Shown in pieces: positions 12,791 through 23,963 of a stretch of DNA of 64,000 nt (positions are counted from its first letter, which is position 1; the number at the start of each line of letters is the position of its first letter). Origin of the DNA: Dipylidium caninum (Eukaryota > Platyhelminthes > Cestoda > Cyclophyllidea > Dipylidiidae); contig QEYB01000841.1 in NCBI GenBank assembly GCA_017562135.1, positions 558,001 through 622,000 on the forward strand. Reading direction: 5' to 3'. Below the pieces are notes generated by a model. The model did not search any database. It was not told the DNA's origin and saw only the letters and a list, made by a program, of their open reading frames with translations. Position numbers and translations under genes: made by a program.

Positions 12791-13090
12791 TTCCCGCCCA
12801 ACCGCAGAATTTGCGAGCGATTAATGTGGAAGCGGACAGTGCACAACTGGTGTGGACGAAGCCAGAGGCACGGGAGGGTGAGGAACTCCTCGACTACAGT
12901 CTCTGGTACTCCGTTTCCAACGGGACATCCACTAACTCGAAGGAGGACGTTCTCGTGGTCAAAGCAGAGGACTCGCAAATTTCACTTCGCGGTCTGTCTG
13001 CCGACTCCCTTTACCGCATTCGTCTGGCTGGCCGTTCAGTGAACGGCCACGGAACCTCGGCCACTGTGGAATTTCGTACTCGAGAACACC
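12791..13090 (+). CDS. Lar: LAR, exon for FN3 domain 3
   Basis: The acceptor CCCCAACAG and donor GTGAGT give a symmetric phase 1-1 exon. It encodes PAQPQNLRAINVEADSAQL, then VWTKPEAREGEELLDYSLWYS and LRGLSADSLYRIRLAGRSVNGHGTSATVEFRT. A complete FN3 fold pattern is visible: the B-strand Trp, the C-strand YSLWY, and the L-x-x-L-x-x-D-S-x-Y-x-I-R tyrosine corner. The NGHGTSATVEFRT end is typical of LAR FN3-3. No stop or frameshift is present. Confidence 0.9.
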
Positions 13091-14069
13091 GTGAGTCTCC
13101 AGACGCTTTCTCTAAGTGCACTAGGGGACTTCAAACAACACCAACCGACCTGTCTAAGTGCTTGTACGCCTTATCGTTCCACCTATCTCCCTTGCTAGCA
13201 TATTTGCTTCATCTTCTTATCAACCATTGGTGGTGGTTTATGATCGTAGAAAGGAGCTTACTAATTGCGTCTTCTCGATGCTATCGTAGGGCACAGCTGT
13301 AGCGCTAACTGCTGACAAATGGACTTTACCTTTTCAATGAATTTTTCGATCATCGCCCAGTGGAATTCCCACTGTATTCGCGGAGTAAGTGGGTGAGAGA
13401 AGGAGAGTAAACACACTTACAAATGCTGACTTTCAAACATACCAGGCACGTGGAGACTAATTAACTTGCAAAACAGAAATTGTGGGTGTGACAAGCCCCC
13501 TGAGACTGGAATTGTCAACGTGCTTTCCTCTACACCGAGTGGTCATCCATTATATGCTTTAAATTAATTAACTTTCCCTTATTAAACCCTGTGATGCTGC
13601 AGTTTTTACCTATTTTTGAGATTTTCATGCTATTTCACCGCTTTGTGATATGGTCCAGCATCTCTTTTGGGTTATTCTCCTCTCACTACTGTGGAGACCC
13701 TATTCATTCCGCTCCAACGTTGAAGTCTAGCTAAGGAGAGAATTAATGACATCAGGCTCAGTATACAACCTTCACAGCGCTTTATTTAGGACGATGCTGT
13801 TGCCTAATTAATCTGTCTACATTATCCAGTCTACTTAATCAACTTACTTAATCAACTGGTTGGGTAACATTTGGGATGAACAACATGTTGAATATGAGGA
13901 AAAGGGGGAAATCGTGCAGTTTCTTACTTTATCTATTAGAGTAGAGATAATTTCATATATAAATAAAGTCGATTTTTTGTCCCGGAATGCTCTGGCCAGC
14001 TCACACATAGTAATATTGTATAAAACACTGCTACTAACCATTAGTAAGTAATATAATGTGTTCGTTTAG
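13091..14069 (+). other. intron between FN3-3 and FN3-4
   Basis: This 1-kb AT-rich intron has a consensus donor and a TTCGTTTAG acceptor. No repeat or exon was recognised in it. Confidence 0.8.
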
Positions 14070-14381
14070 TTCCTGATATTCCAGTGGGTTTGCCCATTGC
14101 CGTATTGGATTCAACCAGTATAAAAGTGACATGGAAAGGACCAAAAAAGCACTCGGATGACGTACGACACTTCAAATTGTGGTGGGAACCCCTGCAGAAA
14201 ACTTCCGAAGGCGGTGGTTCCCACAATATCTTGGCGGATCCCAATAATCCAGAACAGATTTACACAGCAACGATAAGCGATCTGTCTCCTCACACCTCCT
14301 ACCGCGTCTTCGTTGCAGCAGTGGGAGTAAGAGGGACTGGAAGCACTTATGAATTCCCTGTTGTCACCACTTGGGGCGATG
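14070..14381 (+). CDS. Lar: LAR, exon for FN3 domain 4
   Basis: This is a symmetric phase 1-1 exon from TTCGTTTAG to GTACGT. It encodes PDIPVGLPIAVLDSTSIKV, TWKGPKKHSDDVRHFKLWWEP and IYTATISDLSPHTSYRVFVAAVGVRGTGSTYEFPVVTTW. It is a full FN3 module with the B-strand Trp and the tyrosine corner (LSPHTSYRVFVAA). The exon is phase-compatible both with FN3-5 at 21115 (long receptor) and with the candidate transmembrane exon at 14616. It is therefore the branch point of the proposed isoforms. Confidence 0.9.
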
Positions 14382-14615
14382 GTACGTTTGTACTGAGATT
14401 TTGATGGTACATGCTCATGTTTTCTAATCTGTGTGGAATAATGCTTTCAAAGCATACCTCTACTGTACTAAATCCCCACTTTACTTCCCTTTGACTGCTC
14501 AGTCCTGGACAACTCAGTGCTCCTTAATGCCTCCACTGAGACTAGGAGAGGACTTTATCTTCCTACTTCTTGAGGTGTAGTTAATCTCCCCTCCTCCGCT
14601 CAAGCACATGGCTAG

Positions 14616-14812
14616 CATTTGTGCAAATTAATACATCCTCCAGGTTGTCACGTGGTATTTCTACTGGAAAGCATCACTCATCGGACCTTTTACAGATCCA
14701 CGTGTACGCGGTGGTGTTCGTGGGTTCTATTGCTATCGTTTTAATCCTTCTCACCATTATTGTAAGGCTTCGGAAGTGGATCTGTCGCTCTTGTAAGAAT
14801 TTCTTTCCCTAG
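14616..14812 (+). CDS. candidate alternative exon: stalk, transmembrane helix, stop codon
   Basis: After a possible acceptor (CATGGCTAG, weak; pyrimidine-rich stretch about 20 bases upstream) the reading frame in phase 1 continues FN3-4. It encodes a Ser/Thr-rich stalk, then the hydrophobic run VYAVVFVGSIAIVLILLTIIV, a basic stop-transfer RLRKWICR, and a short tail ending at TAG 14810-14812. A good GTAAGA donor at 14793, also phase 1, would alternatively make it a symmetric 177-base cassette. Used as a last exon, it would anchor an Ig/FN3 protein without phosphatase domains. The real receptor helix is at 34.7 kb, so this would be a second one. It could still be a chance T-rich intronic frame. 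Confidence 0.45.
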
Positions 14813-17081
14813 GAAGTGGATGGGGAGGTAAAAGAAGAGAAAAAACTATGGAATATGCCTCCGAAAGTTTCACAAAAATTTTCCCCTTTCTAAGAATCTC
14901 GCAATTAAGCTATGGAAGTTGATGTAGTTCGAATGGTTTACGGAACTATAGAATTGGTCCTCTTGGGTTGGACGGCAAGGAACATTGTTGAGCGTATTCC
15001 CGAGTAGTTGACTTACGAAAAGCCTCAACCCTGATTCGTTGGACAGACTGCCTGCGGAATAATTTATTTTCATTGGAGTCACTTTAAAAACTTCTTTAAA
15101 TAAATACGCCGTTGGATTTCACCATGCCATCGGACTGTCATTGGCTGTGGCCAAGAGGGGAAGAGGCGCGTTGGGAGTGGTACGAGACGAAAGAGGAATC
15201 CACGGATCCTTGTTAATTTAGTGGCTCATTCAATAATTCATGCGTAATTATTTGTACGGAGAGAAATTAGTGCTGCCTGAAGACCGCCCCACGACTCCGT
15301 TAACTGTGACCTTCTCTCCTCTCCTTCTTTACTAAATAAACGAAAGAAGAGTAGTTCCATTTGTACCGAAATTTCCTCCCCTCACGTCGCACCACTTCAG
15401 TGACTTTTTCGACCACTTATTATCTCCTCCCTCCAAACTATTTGGCCGAGGATAAATTGGGCGACTGACTCCAAGTGGTGCACTTATGCCTTTAAAAGTA
15501 CTACAATCGGTCTGTAATGTACACTGGCGTTTATAATCGACTTCCTCTGGCGGTAAAACAGCTCCTCCTTAATGGCAAATATCCGTTATATCTGTGTGCT
15601 TAAGGCCCGGTGGGTAGCCATTAATACGGCGTTAGGTAGGCCTGGAATTAAAGAAAAAATAAAATTTACGATACCCGCATTACGCGACTTCGCTGGTGTT
15701 TTCTTAAGACAATTGTCTAAAATAAGTGTTACCGCTTATTGAGGAGAGGCCGATTCTCAGGAGGCTTTACTCTAGGACTGGGGGGATCAATCTCGTTTAA
15801 AAAAGATCAATCTGTTTTCCATGGTGGAAATTGCAGATTCTGTCCTCCACGTCCCCTGCCTTTCTCCCATCCCCGCCGCCCCCTCCCCCCTGACCCAATC
15901 TTCAACCTCCGCCAGCCTCTCAACTCAAACTGACAATTGACATTTTCGCATTCATTTCAGACTTTCATTAACCTTAATGTAGGCTTCGGATTTACTTCCA
16001 TCATCACCCAAGTCTGAAACAATGTGTTTTGGAGGAGGGGGAAAACGGTGGCACTGGATGTAAGCTGAGGAACACCTTAGGAGATTGCCAGATCCTCCAA
16101 GCCTGCGGACTACAAAAAATACTTCCACTAGGAGAATTTTTGGGCACCCGAACGCCGTGTCCTCCAAATAACCATTCATTCTCAATCCTTTAGACAAACC
16201 TTCACCAGTTAACTGTATTAGACAGTGCTTTGGCAATCTTCTTACGAGGAAACTATAATTACAATTTATTTACTCTAACAGTGTAGCATTTCATGGGCCG
16301 CCGACTGGTAAACCCCACGTTCTTCCTGGCGAAGTGGACATCAGTGCTAAAGAGGTAAAAAATACCTTCAACAATTCCATATGCGTCAAGATTGTGCTCT
16401 TCCCAAAATAAAGTAAACTCCGAATTAAGTAATTAACTAGTTAGCGTAGGATTGCAAGAGGGGATGACACACTGGTCGTTTTTTGGCTTATGGAATGTGC
16501 GTACAAAAAGCACACACTTCCGGGCACAGCAAGCCCAAACGCCTGATAAATTTGACGATTAAAAGGGTCCTTCGAACTGCTTATTTTGTCATGGCTGGAA
16601 TAACATGGCAGGCCAGCGGTACCCTCAACGCTGAATATAATTTATGCTTACAATTATTGTCAGTGTCTCTAAAAATTGGGCCGGTCACAGACAATTTAGT
16701 AAGGCGGTGACTCCACAAATTCTCGCCTCAATCGGGACACCATTTAGCAATGCCTAATTTTGTACCAAAACTCTTGGAAAAACCCATAGTTTTTAGACTC
16801 TATAGGACATGCGATCGTGTCCGTCACTTTCCATATCATTAGAAATTAAGCGAGAAAGCAGTTTTCGATAATGCGTTAGGGGTTTAAACTGACACATTCT
16901 TACCATCATAAAAATAGGCAACTTTGTGGGAAGATATTTTCTTTTTCAAGAAGAGTAACAAGAGAAGAGAATGATACACAATTGCACCGGAATCCCCAAT
17001 TTCCCACAAAGCTGCGTTGATCCCAAACGGAACTGGCATTGAGCATATTATCGACAAAGGGGAAAACCTTCGAGGCGCCTA
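14813..17081 (+). other. intron sequence between the candidate TM exon and the internal promoter
   Basis: Apart from the AATAAA at 15099, this AT-rich stretch holds nothing I can recognise. Numerous short frames lack domain signatures. Confidence 0.7.
15099..15104 (+). terminator. candidate AATAAA polyadenylation signal after the alternative TM exon
   Basis: A perfect AATAAA lies 287 bases after the TAG at 14812, a reasonable 3' UTR length. In AT-rich intron such hexamers occur by chance, so this only supports the terminal-exon reading in combination with the transmembrane frame. Confidence 0.25.
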
Positions 17082-17336
17082 ATTGGCTATTCACATGCGC
17101 GCGTCTCCGTCGTAGCCAATCAGAGGGCCGCGTGCTCATGGCCAATGAACGCCGGGCACGAGCATGCAAGGGCTGTTTACACACGCTTGAGCGCGAATGC
17201 GCGTGTGTGCGTGCCTGCGTGCGTGTGTGTATCCCCATCCCAAGGGCTTATCCGCTCACCATCTAGTTAGATAGAACACAAAAAACGGTGTAGTCGTTTT
17301 GGCACGAAAAAGGGCCAAAAAGAGCCACTTTCTCCG
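17082..17336 (+). promoter_or_regulatory. candidate internal promoter and 5' UTR of a short LAR isoform
   Basis: A CpG-rich block inside an otherwise AT-rich intron holds three CCAAT-type boxes: ATTGG at 17082, CCAAT at 17116 and CCAAT at 17142. A CG/TG-rich run follows to about 17235. An ATG with a signal-peptide frame begins at 17337. No clear TATA box is seen. The spacing fits a CCAAT-driven promoter with a short leader. This is inferred from composition and context only. Confidence 0.5.
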
Positions 17337-17442
17337 ATGATCGTGTGGGTAATTTTCGTCATCGGGATAGCCCTCGATGTCTTACCTATGGAGGCCACCT
17401 CAGATTGGCAGTCCTATTGGCAATTAAGGAAGCAAATTATAG
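17337..17442 (+). CDS. Lar: alternative first exon of LAR: start codon and signal peptide
   Basis: The ATG opens a frame MIVWVIFVIGIALDVLPMEA followed by TSDWQSYWQLRKQII. The first 15-20 residues form a classical signal peptide (hydrophobic core, then small residues at the likely cleavage point). The exon ends G|GTGAGT at 17443 in phase 1. This is exactly the phase needed to join FN3-5 at 21115 (Ala across the junction). Together with the promoter-like block just upstream, this suggests a short receptor with FN3-5 to FN3-8, transmembrane helix and both phosphatase domains. The arrangement resembles the short PTP-3B isoform of the C. elegans LAR gene, which starts from an internal promoter and lacks the Ig and N-terminal FN3 repeats. 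A chance frame is possible but less likely. Confidence 0.65.
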
Positions 17443-19345
17443 GTGAGTACTCTTCATTTATAACGCTACACAGTTGGTATTCTTTGTGGTTATATCTCTG
17501 TGTGTCTATCCATCCACTGGGACTTTAATTTTCCATTTGGCGTTAACAGAATGAGCTGTGATTGGACCGAATTAAATGTTACGCCTCTTTATCTACCCAT
17601 TGTTAATTGGTGTACGAACCCTTTGACGTAATATGACCAGTTCGTTGCTTAATCTCAATGATTCAAAAGTCCTTCTCCAACTCCTGGTGCAAACAAGCTG
17701 AACACTTCGATTCCGAAGGATATGTTTTCCACCACGGCACATCAGCCCTCTCAGAACCTTCCGACATGGCTTATGACCCACTCGATTCACCGTCAGACGA
17801 ATCTTGGCTTTTCCTTCGTCCAAGTCTCCAATGTCCTCCTCGATGCACATTTTAGGTGACATAATTAGCTTGTTGACCTGGCGTTGCTGACCTCATTCAA
17901 AAGGTGTCAACATGACCCCGAACCTATTCTAAGCCCACCTAGTCGATTGCCAATTAGGTTGCGGCATGACTTGCTGTCTGCCTGCCGAAAATTTCCTGAT
18001 TATCAGTTATAGGAAGCAGGACTCTGCGACCACAGTGAAAGGGTTTTACCACTGCCCAGGATTTATTCCACCAAATGAGGCGGAATGTGTGTTTAATGTC
18101 GCAGAATGGAGTAGGCTGTAATTACATTTCCCACTGGGTCGCAGAGACTTCCCATGTAATCTCGTGTATCACATAAAGTGAGCTCGGAGTTTTATTTCTC
18201 TCCTGGCAGAATGGAGCACCGGGGTGAAAGGACATCTTCCCCTCCAACAGTCTGTTACCTTGTTGGCAGTCGCCCTACTTGGAGAGGCAACAGTCTCCGG
18301 AAAAAAACCTACAGTTTTACTGGCCTGTTTATTCACTCTCACTTTGGGACGGCGTGGTGAAAGCGCTAAATTAAGGTCAGGACGTGGGCGAGACTGAGAG
18401 GGGGGGTGGGAGGGAGAGGGAGCGAGAGCGAGAGCGGGCGACTAGGGCGGCGACGGTATGGATTAAAGTGCAAATGAACCTGCCCATCAGTGCTCCACTC
18501 CCCATGAAGGCCGTCTAACAGTCCAACCTGAATCCCTCTTCGTTGTCTCTAATATACACGTCGAATGGTGCGCGCTCACGTCAAAGTTCCTCCCCTCAAA
18601 AACCGACGGACTGACACAATTACATTCCCTTCAGTGAAGGGTCTCAGGTGTCCTTCACCTTGGACACGCACATTATCTCAATTTCGGGGGGAGATTAGAT
18701 TGGACAGACCGGCGAAAACGGGACGAAAACCAGGCTCCTGGTGGCAGGCGGGCGCGATGGAGCGGCCAAGACCGCGAGTCAAGCCTAAATGGAGGTGCCC
18801 GGGGGCGGGGGGGGAGGGGTAGGGGTGACTGTCCGTGCCACTTTTCACCGGCCATTTGTCCGCAAAAACGCCACCTTTTGGTAAAGGATTTTCCCTTACC
18901 AAACTCGCATTAGTCACATCTCATGTTGGATTAGTAATTTACACGTTGGACTGACTAACATCCTCGTAGTGTAAAATGTGTGCGATGGCCTTCCCAAGTG
19001 TCGAATTTGGGGGCCGCCTTCCCCGTCCGTCTGCACACAACAAAGGCGTTGACGGTTAACTCCCTCGCTTGAATAGAAGCTCCAAGGCGGTCAGACGCCA
19101 ATGACAACGGCGTGAACACAAAAAACTCATTAATCAGTCTGCTGTTGGTCGAGGAGGGAGAAAAAAAAGGAAAAGGTCATGGAAATAGGTCCCGTAACTG
19201 ACTGAATGTACGGCCATTTACAAGGCTGGTGCTCTCGCCGAATCACGTCTTCTCCACACGTCTGGAGAAAGTTTCATCTTAGCAGAATCGTGACTTGGTG
19301 TGGTGGTCTCTCATTAATTTCTCATTTCCACGGCCATCCGTCCAC

Positions 19346-19379
19346 CCCCGACCCCCATCGCCCCGACCCCCATCGCCCC
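19346..19379. repeat. two tandem copies of a 15-base C-rich unit
   Basis: The unit CCCCGACCCCCATCG occurs twice head to tail, with a partial third copy. Confidence 0.85.
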
Positions 19380-19589
19380 ACATCCACCCCTCGCGGCGTA
19401 TCCGGTTAAAATTTGGTCGCTAGACTACTTCACTTGGCCGTTTTAATGGCATTTATTTGTTCTCTCCCATTATTTTCTTAAGCGGTGATTCCAGTGGCCT
19501 TTTGGCCTCATCTCAACAGAGGGTGTAGTCAATTTTTCAGCTCATTGGTCGCCCATACTCCCCGCGGAATTCCCACACGTCACGTAAGG

Positions 19590-19680
19590 GGAAGAGAAAG
19601 AATAAGAAGAAGAAGAAGGGAGTAAGAGAGGAAGAAGAAGGAGGAGGAGGAGGAAGGAAGAGGCAGGAGAAGAGAATGAG
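19590..19680. repeat. purine-rich GAA/GGA tract
   Basis: About 90 bases are almost entirely purine on the + strand, with AGA and GGA triplets. It is intronic low-complexity sequence. Confidence 0.8.
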
Positions 19681-19875
19681 ACTATTTAGTGTCGCCTTTT
19701 GCACCAAACACGGGAGTATTTCCTCTCGTCTATTGGGTTTCGTAAACAATCTGGGGTTAAAACAGTGCTTCGCCCACTACCTCGCAACCCCCACGAAGTC
19801 ATTTATATCGCGCAGTTTGAATTTTACTGTCGCGGATTTGGAATAGGACTTTCTCAGTGTAGTCCTACGCTGATT

Positions 19876-19909
19876 CCCGAATTCTCGGCGCCCGAATTCT
19901 CGGCGCCCG
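19876..19909. repeat. two tandem copies of a 15-base unit
   Basis: The unit CCCGAATTCTCGGCG is present twice in a row, perfectly duplicated. Confidence 0.85.
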
Positions 19910-21114
19910 TCGGGGGAGGCGGCAAGGTGTCTCCACAACCTGCTCCAGCCGGGGCTTATTGGCGCAGGGCTTAAACCACCTTCACACCTTCTTGGCCTTC
20001 TCATCTGCAAATATGTTATTTTCGCCTGCATCTAAACTTGTTTTTGGCCCACCTCGCATAAGGGCAGTTCGTCCCTTTAATAATAAATGACAACAGGGTT
20101 ATTGTTTGTAAGACAGTCTCGGACACGTGTGCTACAGTCCAGTCTGCCTTCTCCACCCCACCTTCCAATCTCCAGTCTCCACGCTCCACGTCCCACGCCC
20201 CGTCTTTCAGCCCCGTTGCCTTCGCACCGTCTTCTATTGCATCATGACTTGGTAAAATAAAGCGACCTTCTGTAGGCCCCGGTTTTGCATGTTCTACAAT
20301 GTTGCCAAATACTTTTGTGGCAGCGTTTTCACCTCAGTGAAGTTTATTACCACGAATGGTGCGTTTTACCACCCGCCAAGTGACGACTGGAGGCTCATTT
20401 AGACACGTCACTTCTCAGCCAGCTTGAATAAATTATCATCCAGAGGGTTAGACTGCGGACAATTCAGTAGTCTGAGTTCTGGCGACTATCACTGTCTGGA
20501 AGGACATCTTTCCGGTGTAGTTGTGGCTCCTCTTAATTTGCTTTTCTTAAAGTCGGGGCTTCGGCCTCGTCTCGAGGTGGAGGAGGAGGAGGCGCGGCGA
20601 CTCAGTCCGACTTTTCCACTGTCTGAAATCTTCCGTCGCCGTAGCCAGAGTCCAAATATGAGCGTCTGCAACCTGGCTCGATACCAAGATTCGCTTTGTT
20701 TGCCGCGGTGTTTATGCGACTTTTATTATTATCATCAACATCATTGGCTAGTAGTTGGCTTCTCATTAACTTGGGATTTGAGTTTAGTGGGAAAATGGGC
20801 TTTTTATTTTCGCCTCACAAAATCTAGCTCCCTGATCTAACACGAAAGCAAATAAAGGAACAAGAAAAATGGAGGCAGAGAGGAAAAGACGAAGTAATGG
20901 CGATACCACAAGTCTGGCAACGGCCAAACTCACCTATCGTTTGTCTTCTCTCTCCAAATCCCATGTACTGTAGGCGTTCTTTCTCAAAAGCGGACGCGGT
21001 CTCCTCATTTTGAGACTTTTACACAGTCGAGGCGTTGGGGCGGTATGAAATGTCTCGAATTGGAGATTTTTGTAACATCCATCTTTAGCCAAACACTGTC
21101 TCCCTTCCACACAG

Positions 21115-21537
21115 CTCCTCTACGCCCGCTGAAATTGAGGATTCTCGAGCTGCAGAAGCAACCACGGCCCTTTCCACTACCCCGAGAGGACCCCCGAGGC
21201 GTTCTGAGCCTACCCTACGTGGCCCTCAAGTTGACCTGGGATCGTCCGCCGGAGTACGCCAACAAGGAGGGCCTGTTGATGTACCAGGTTGGTGTTCTTG
21301 GCACTGGCTTGCCAGTCTCTGTTCTAACTCCGCCACTCAGTCCTGCCCGTCTGGAAATGCAGGTCAGCGCGAGGCCGATTGTGTTGCCACTGGTAGCCAC
21401 AGAGGCGCGTCTTCCCGAGACCGGTGAATACGCCTCCATCTCGGCCGCGAAGCGAGTGGGCGCGTGGGTTGAAGGGAGCCGATTTCTGGCCAATGTCTCC
21501 ACCGAGTCCTTCGCCTCCACGGAGAAAGACGACTTGG
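21115..21537 (+). CDS. Lar: LAR, FN3 domain 5, first part with a large insertion
   Basis: The exon starts after CCACACAG in phase 1 and ends in phase 1 before GTAAGT at 21538. It encodes PLRPLKLRILEL, VALKLTWDRPPEYANKEGLLMYQ and then about 80 residues rich in Ala, Ser, Leu and Thr up to STEKDDLG. The next exon supplies the F and G strands. With 141 codons here plus 31 in the next exon, FN3-5 is about 75 residues longer than a usual FN3 module. The start is the common acceptor for the long receptor (from FN3-4) and the candidate short receptor (from the signal-peptide exon). The reading frame is open throughout, so the insertion looks translated rather than being unspliced intron. Confidence 0.8.
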
Positions 21538-23963
21538 GTAAGTGGATGCAACCTTGGAACTAAAATTATAGGATTTCGACGGGATCTAAGGGGATTAGTG
21601 AAGTTAAAAGGGATGCTTTTGGCGTGTTGCACCTTCCGCTCTAGTCGCAGGTTAAATAATAGAGGCGGACTTACTGAGTGCACATTTAAGCAACCCTCAC
21701 ATTAATGATTAAAGTCAAATCTCATCTCCGCGTCCTCCTCCCCCGCCTCCTCCTTCCCCTTCTGTTCACCGTCGTCCTCCTCCTTCTTCTTCATCTTCTT
21801 CTTCTCTTCCTCGTCCTCTTCCTCCTTTTTCTTTCTCTACGCCTCTTTCTCGTCTTCGTCCTCATCCTCCCTTTCTTCTCATCGTCTTCGTCCTCATCCT
21901 CCTCCTCCTCTTCCTCCTTCCCGTCTTCGTCCTCGTCTGCCCCCTCCTCCTCCTCCTCATCGTCATCGTCGTCCTTCCCCTTTGCTACCTTCTCATAGTC
22001 CTCGTCCTCTTTCTTATTCTTTATTCTCTTCTTCTTCTTCATAATCCTCACTTTGGATGGCCTCACTGAGTGAATGTGAGGGCGGGAAAGATTTTATTTC
22101 TAAGCTACCGCCTTAACATTCCATCTGCTTACTGCCCTAGTGAGGCTAAAAGATGTCTAAAATTTTAACAAATTTTGAAATTTGATCCAGTTAAATAAGA
22201 TGGAGGGGGATTTAATTAGGCAGATGAAACTACAAAAGTGTGGGCAGCCTCCATTCCCTTAACAGCAAGGCGGATTTACCACGCCTTTCATGTTACGAAA
22301 AACGGTGATGGGTTGCGTGCTGCGGTCTAGTTTAATCAGGAATGCGATGGTATGCCTGTCGCGCATAAACAATACCGCCACTTTGAAATCTCAAATATGC
22401 CAAAGAGGTGTGTTTCGGGGATCAGACGCTATGTCGTCCATTTCGGTTGTTGTGTTGGACTGCCTGTAAGGCCAAATTGGGCGGCGGTGTCACCCTTTCG
22501 ACGGGCCCACGCCCCGGTGCTCGGCTTCCGGCCTGTCCGCCCCTTCACCTCCTCACATACTCATTTGCGTTGCCCTTGAGACCGAGGATTACCTGGTTAA
22601 ATGCCATCCCATTATATTGGCGCCAGAGGGGAAGGCGGGACGAAGGAACACACCTTGACACCGGTAAAGTGTCACCAAATCAACAGGCGTTAGAGATCAG
22701 ACTGCACAAACGTCGCGCACATTTGCCCAGCCTCAAGATTTAGAATGGCCGGGTGGGGAGAGGGATCGAGGGAGCGAGGGAGCGAGAGGGAGATGCCGGG
22801 TGGCCTTTGGAGAGGTTCTTCCCATCCTAGGCCCGCGCGAGGGCTCAATCTCGATCTCAGATCCCGATAAGGCGACTGGTGCATTCAAGTCATAAAATCC
22901 GACTGGCTTTGACTCGGCATGAATCAAAGGCATCTGCGCCACCCAAAAATCTCCGCCCTCTCTCTCGCTCTCTGTCGCATGTCGTAAACCCCAACTCCTT
23001 TCATCCTTCCCAGTTTGTGTTTGGTGGGTTGGTTGTGTGCCGTTCGGGACACTTTTTGACCTCAAGTAGACACCGCATGCATAATTTAGACGCGACATTA
23101 CTGTTCCCACTCTCAGTATCCACGAGAGGCGGGTGGAGGCGGGAAAAGTCGCAGATTTCGGTAAACGGGCCCTGGCAGACATGTGGACGACGGTGGCGAC
23201 ACACCCGTCAACCACTCCACTTCACCGACGTGAAAACTGTTTCGTCTGGGGGTGTAAAGCCCTTCTTTCTGCGAAAAATCACCTACTCTCCCACTCCACA
23301 GTGTGCGCTCGGCGATATCGGTGTCATGTGTTGGTGGGATGACAAGCGAAATGTGCCCCTGTCACTGCTCAACTCCTCCGCCACGCCTAATCTGATTTCA
23401 CTTGCATTTTTTTTCTCACGAGTGCTCGGCAAAAGCCATATTCTCCCCAAAATTGATCTCCCCTTTCTCGGTGAGTAGCGGAGTGCTACCAAGACGAAAA
23501 TGTTGCTTTCTTGAGGCCTTTATGAAAAAAATCCGCTAACCCAAAACTAGACATTTCCCCTTCCAGGAGGGATAAATAAAATGGGTCAGAGCGAATCGCA
23601 AAACGCCAACTTTTGGGCGAGCGATAAACCGGCGCCTGCTACAATCCGCCCCACGTCTCTGTGGGGTTTAGACGCAATGCAACAAAGCCAAGAGGGATAA
23701 GTTGCAGGAAACTTTTCCGTAACACCTCTTAGCAGCAAATGCGGCTTTATTGTCTCCTCTCGCAATCCGTCTGGCCTTACCCACTATTCGGGGACGACTC
23801 TGAGGACAAACACGTTTTCCCACTGACTTCCCTTATTTCAAAATGGCTTCGGGACACGAGACGAGAGACGAATTTTGTCGCCTTAGTAGATTCTACTGAT
23901 GAATGATGGGTTCGCCGGCTGTCCGGCCATCCGTTCGGACTGCAATGCTCTTTGCTTTTGTAG
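21538..23963 (+). other. intron inside FN3-5
   Basis: This 2.4-kb intron has a GTAAGT donor and a GCTTTTGTAG acceptor. Its first third is a long pyrimidine tract. The rest (22.1-23.9 kb) shows nothing I can name. Confidence 0.75.
21721..22050. repeat. 330-base polypyrimidine (TCC/TTC) tract
   Basis: The + strand is almost entirely C and T for about 330 bases, in imperfect TCC, TTC and CGT triplets. Such homopurine-homopyrimidine stretches can form triplex (H-DNA). The poly-Ser and Glu/Lys frames on the two strands are by-products and are not called as genes. Confidence 0.85.

Larger units (their letters stand above)
17443..21114 (+). other. intron before FN3-5
   Basis: This 3.7-kb intron has a GTGAGT donor and a CCACACAG acceptor. 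It contains GA-rich low-complexity stretches (about 18390-18436 and 19590-19680) and two short tandem duplications, listed separately. No further exon was recognised. Confidence 0.75.

Noticed and set aside
14696..14792. Acceptor TTTTACAG at 14695 as start of the transmembrane exon
   Set aside because: It has a better polypyrimidine tract but gives phase 0. FN3-4 ends in phase 1, so the hydrophobic frame would not be read from it. The weaker TAG at 14615 fits the phase.
21705..22066. Ser-rich frame on + and Glu/Asp/Lys-rich frame on - over the pyrimidine tract
   Set aside because: Both are low-complexity by-products of TCC/TTC triplets and lie in an intron.
22733..23478. Long frames (160 codons on -, 199 codons on +) in the FN3-5 intron
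   Set aside because: They overlap each other on opposite strands, with biased Arg/Pro/Ser composition and no domain. They are likely chance frames in GC-richer intron.
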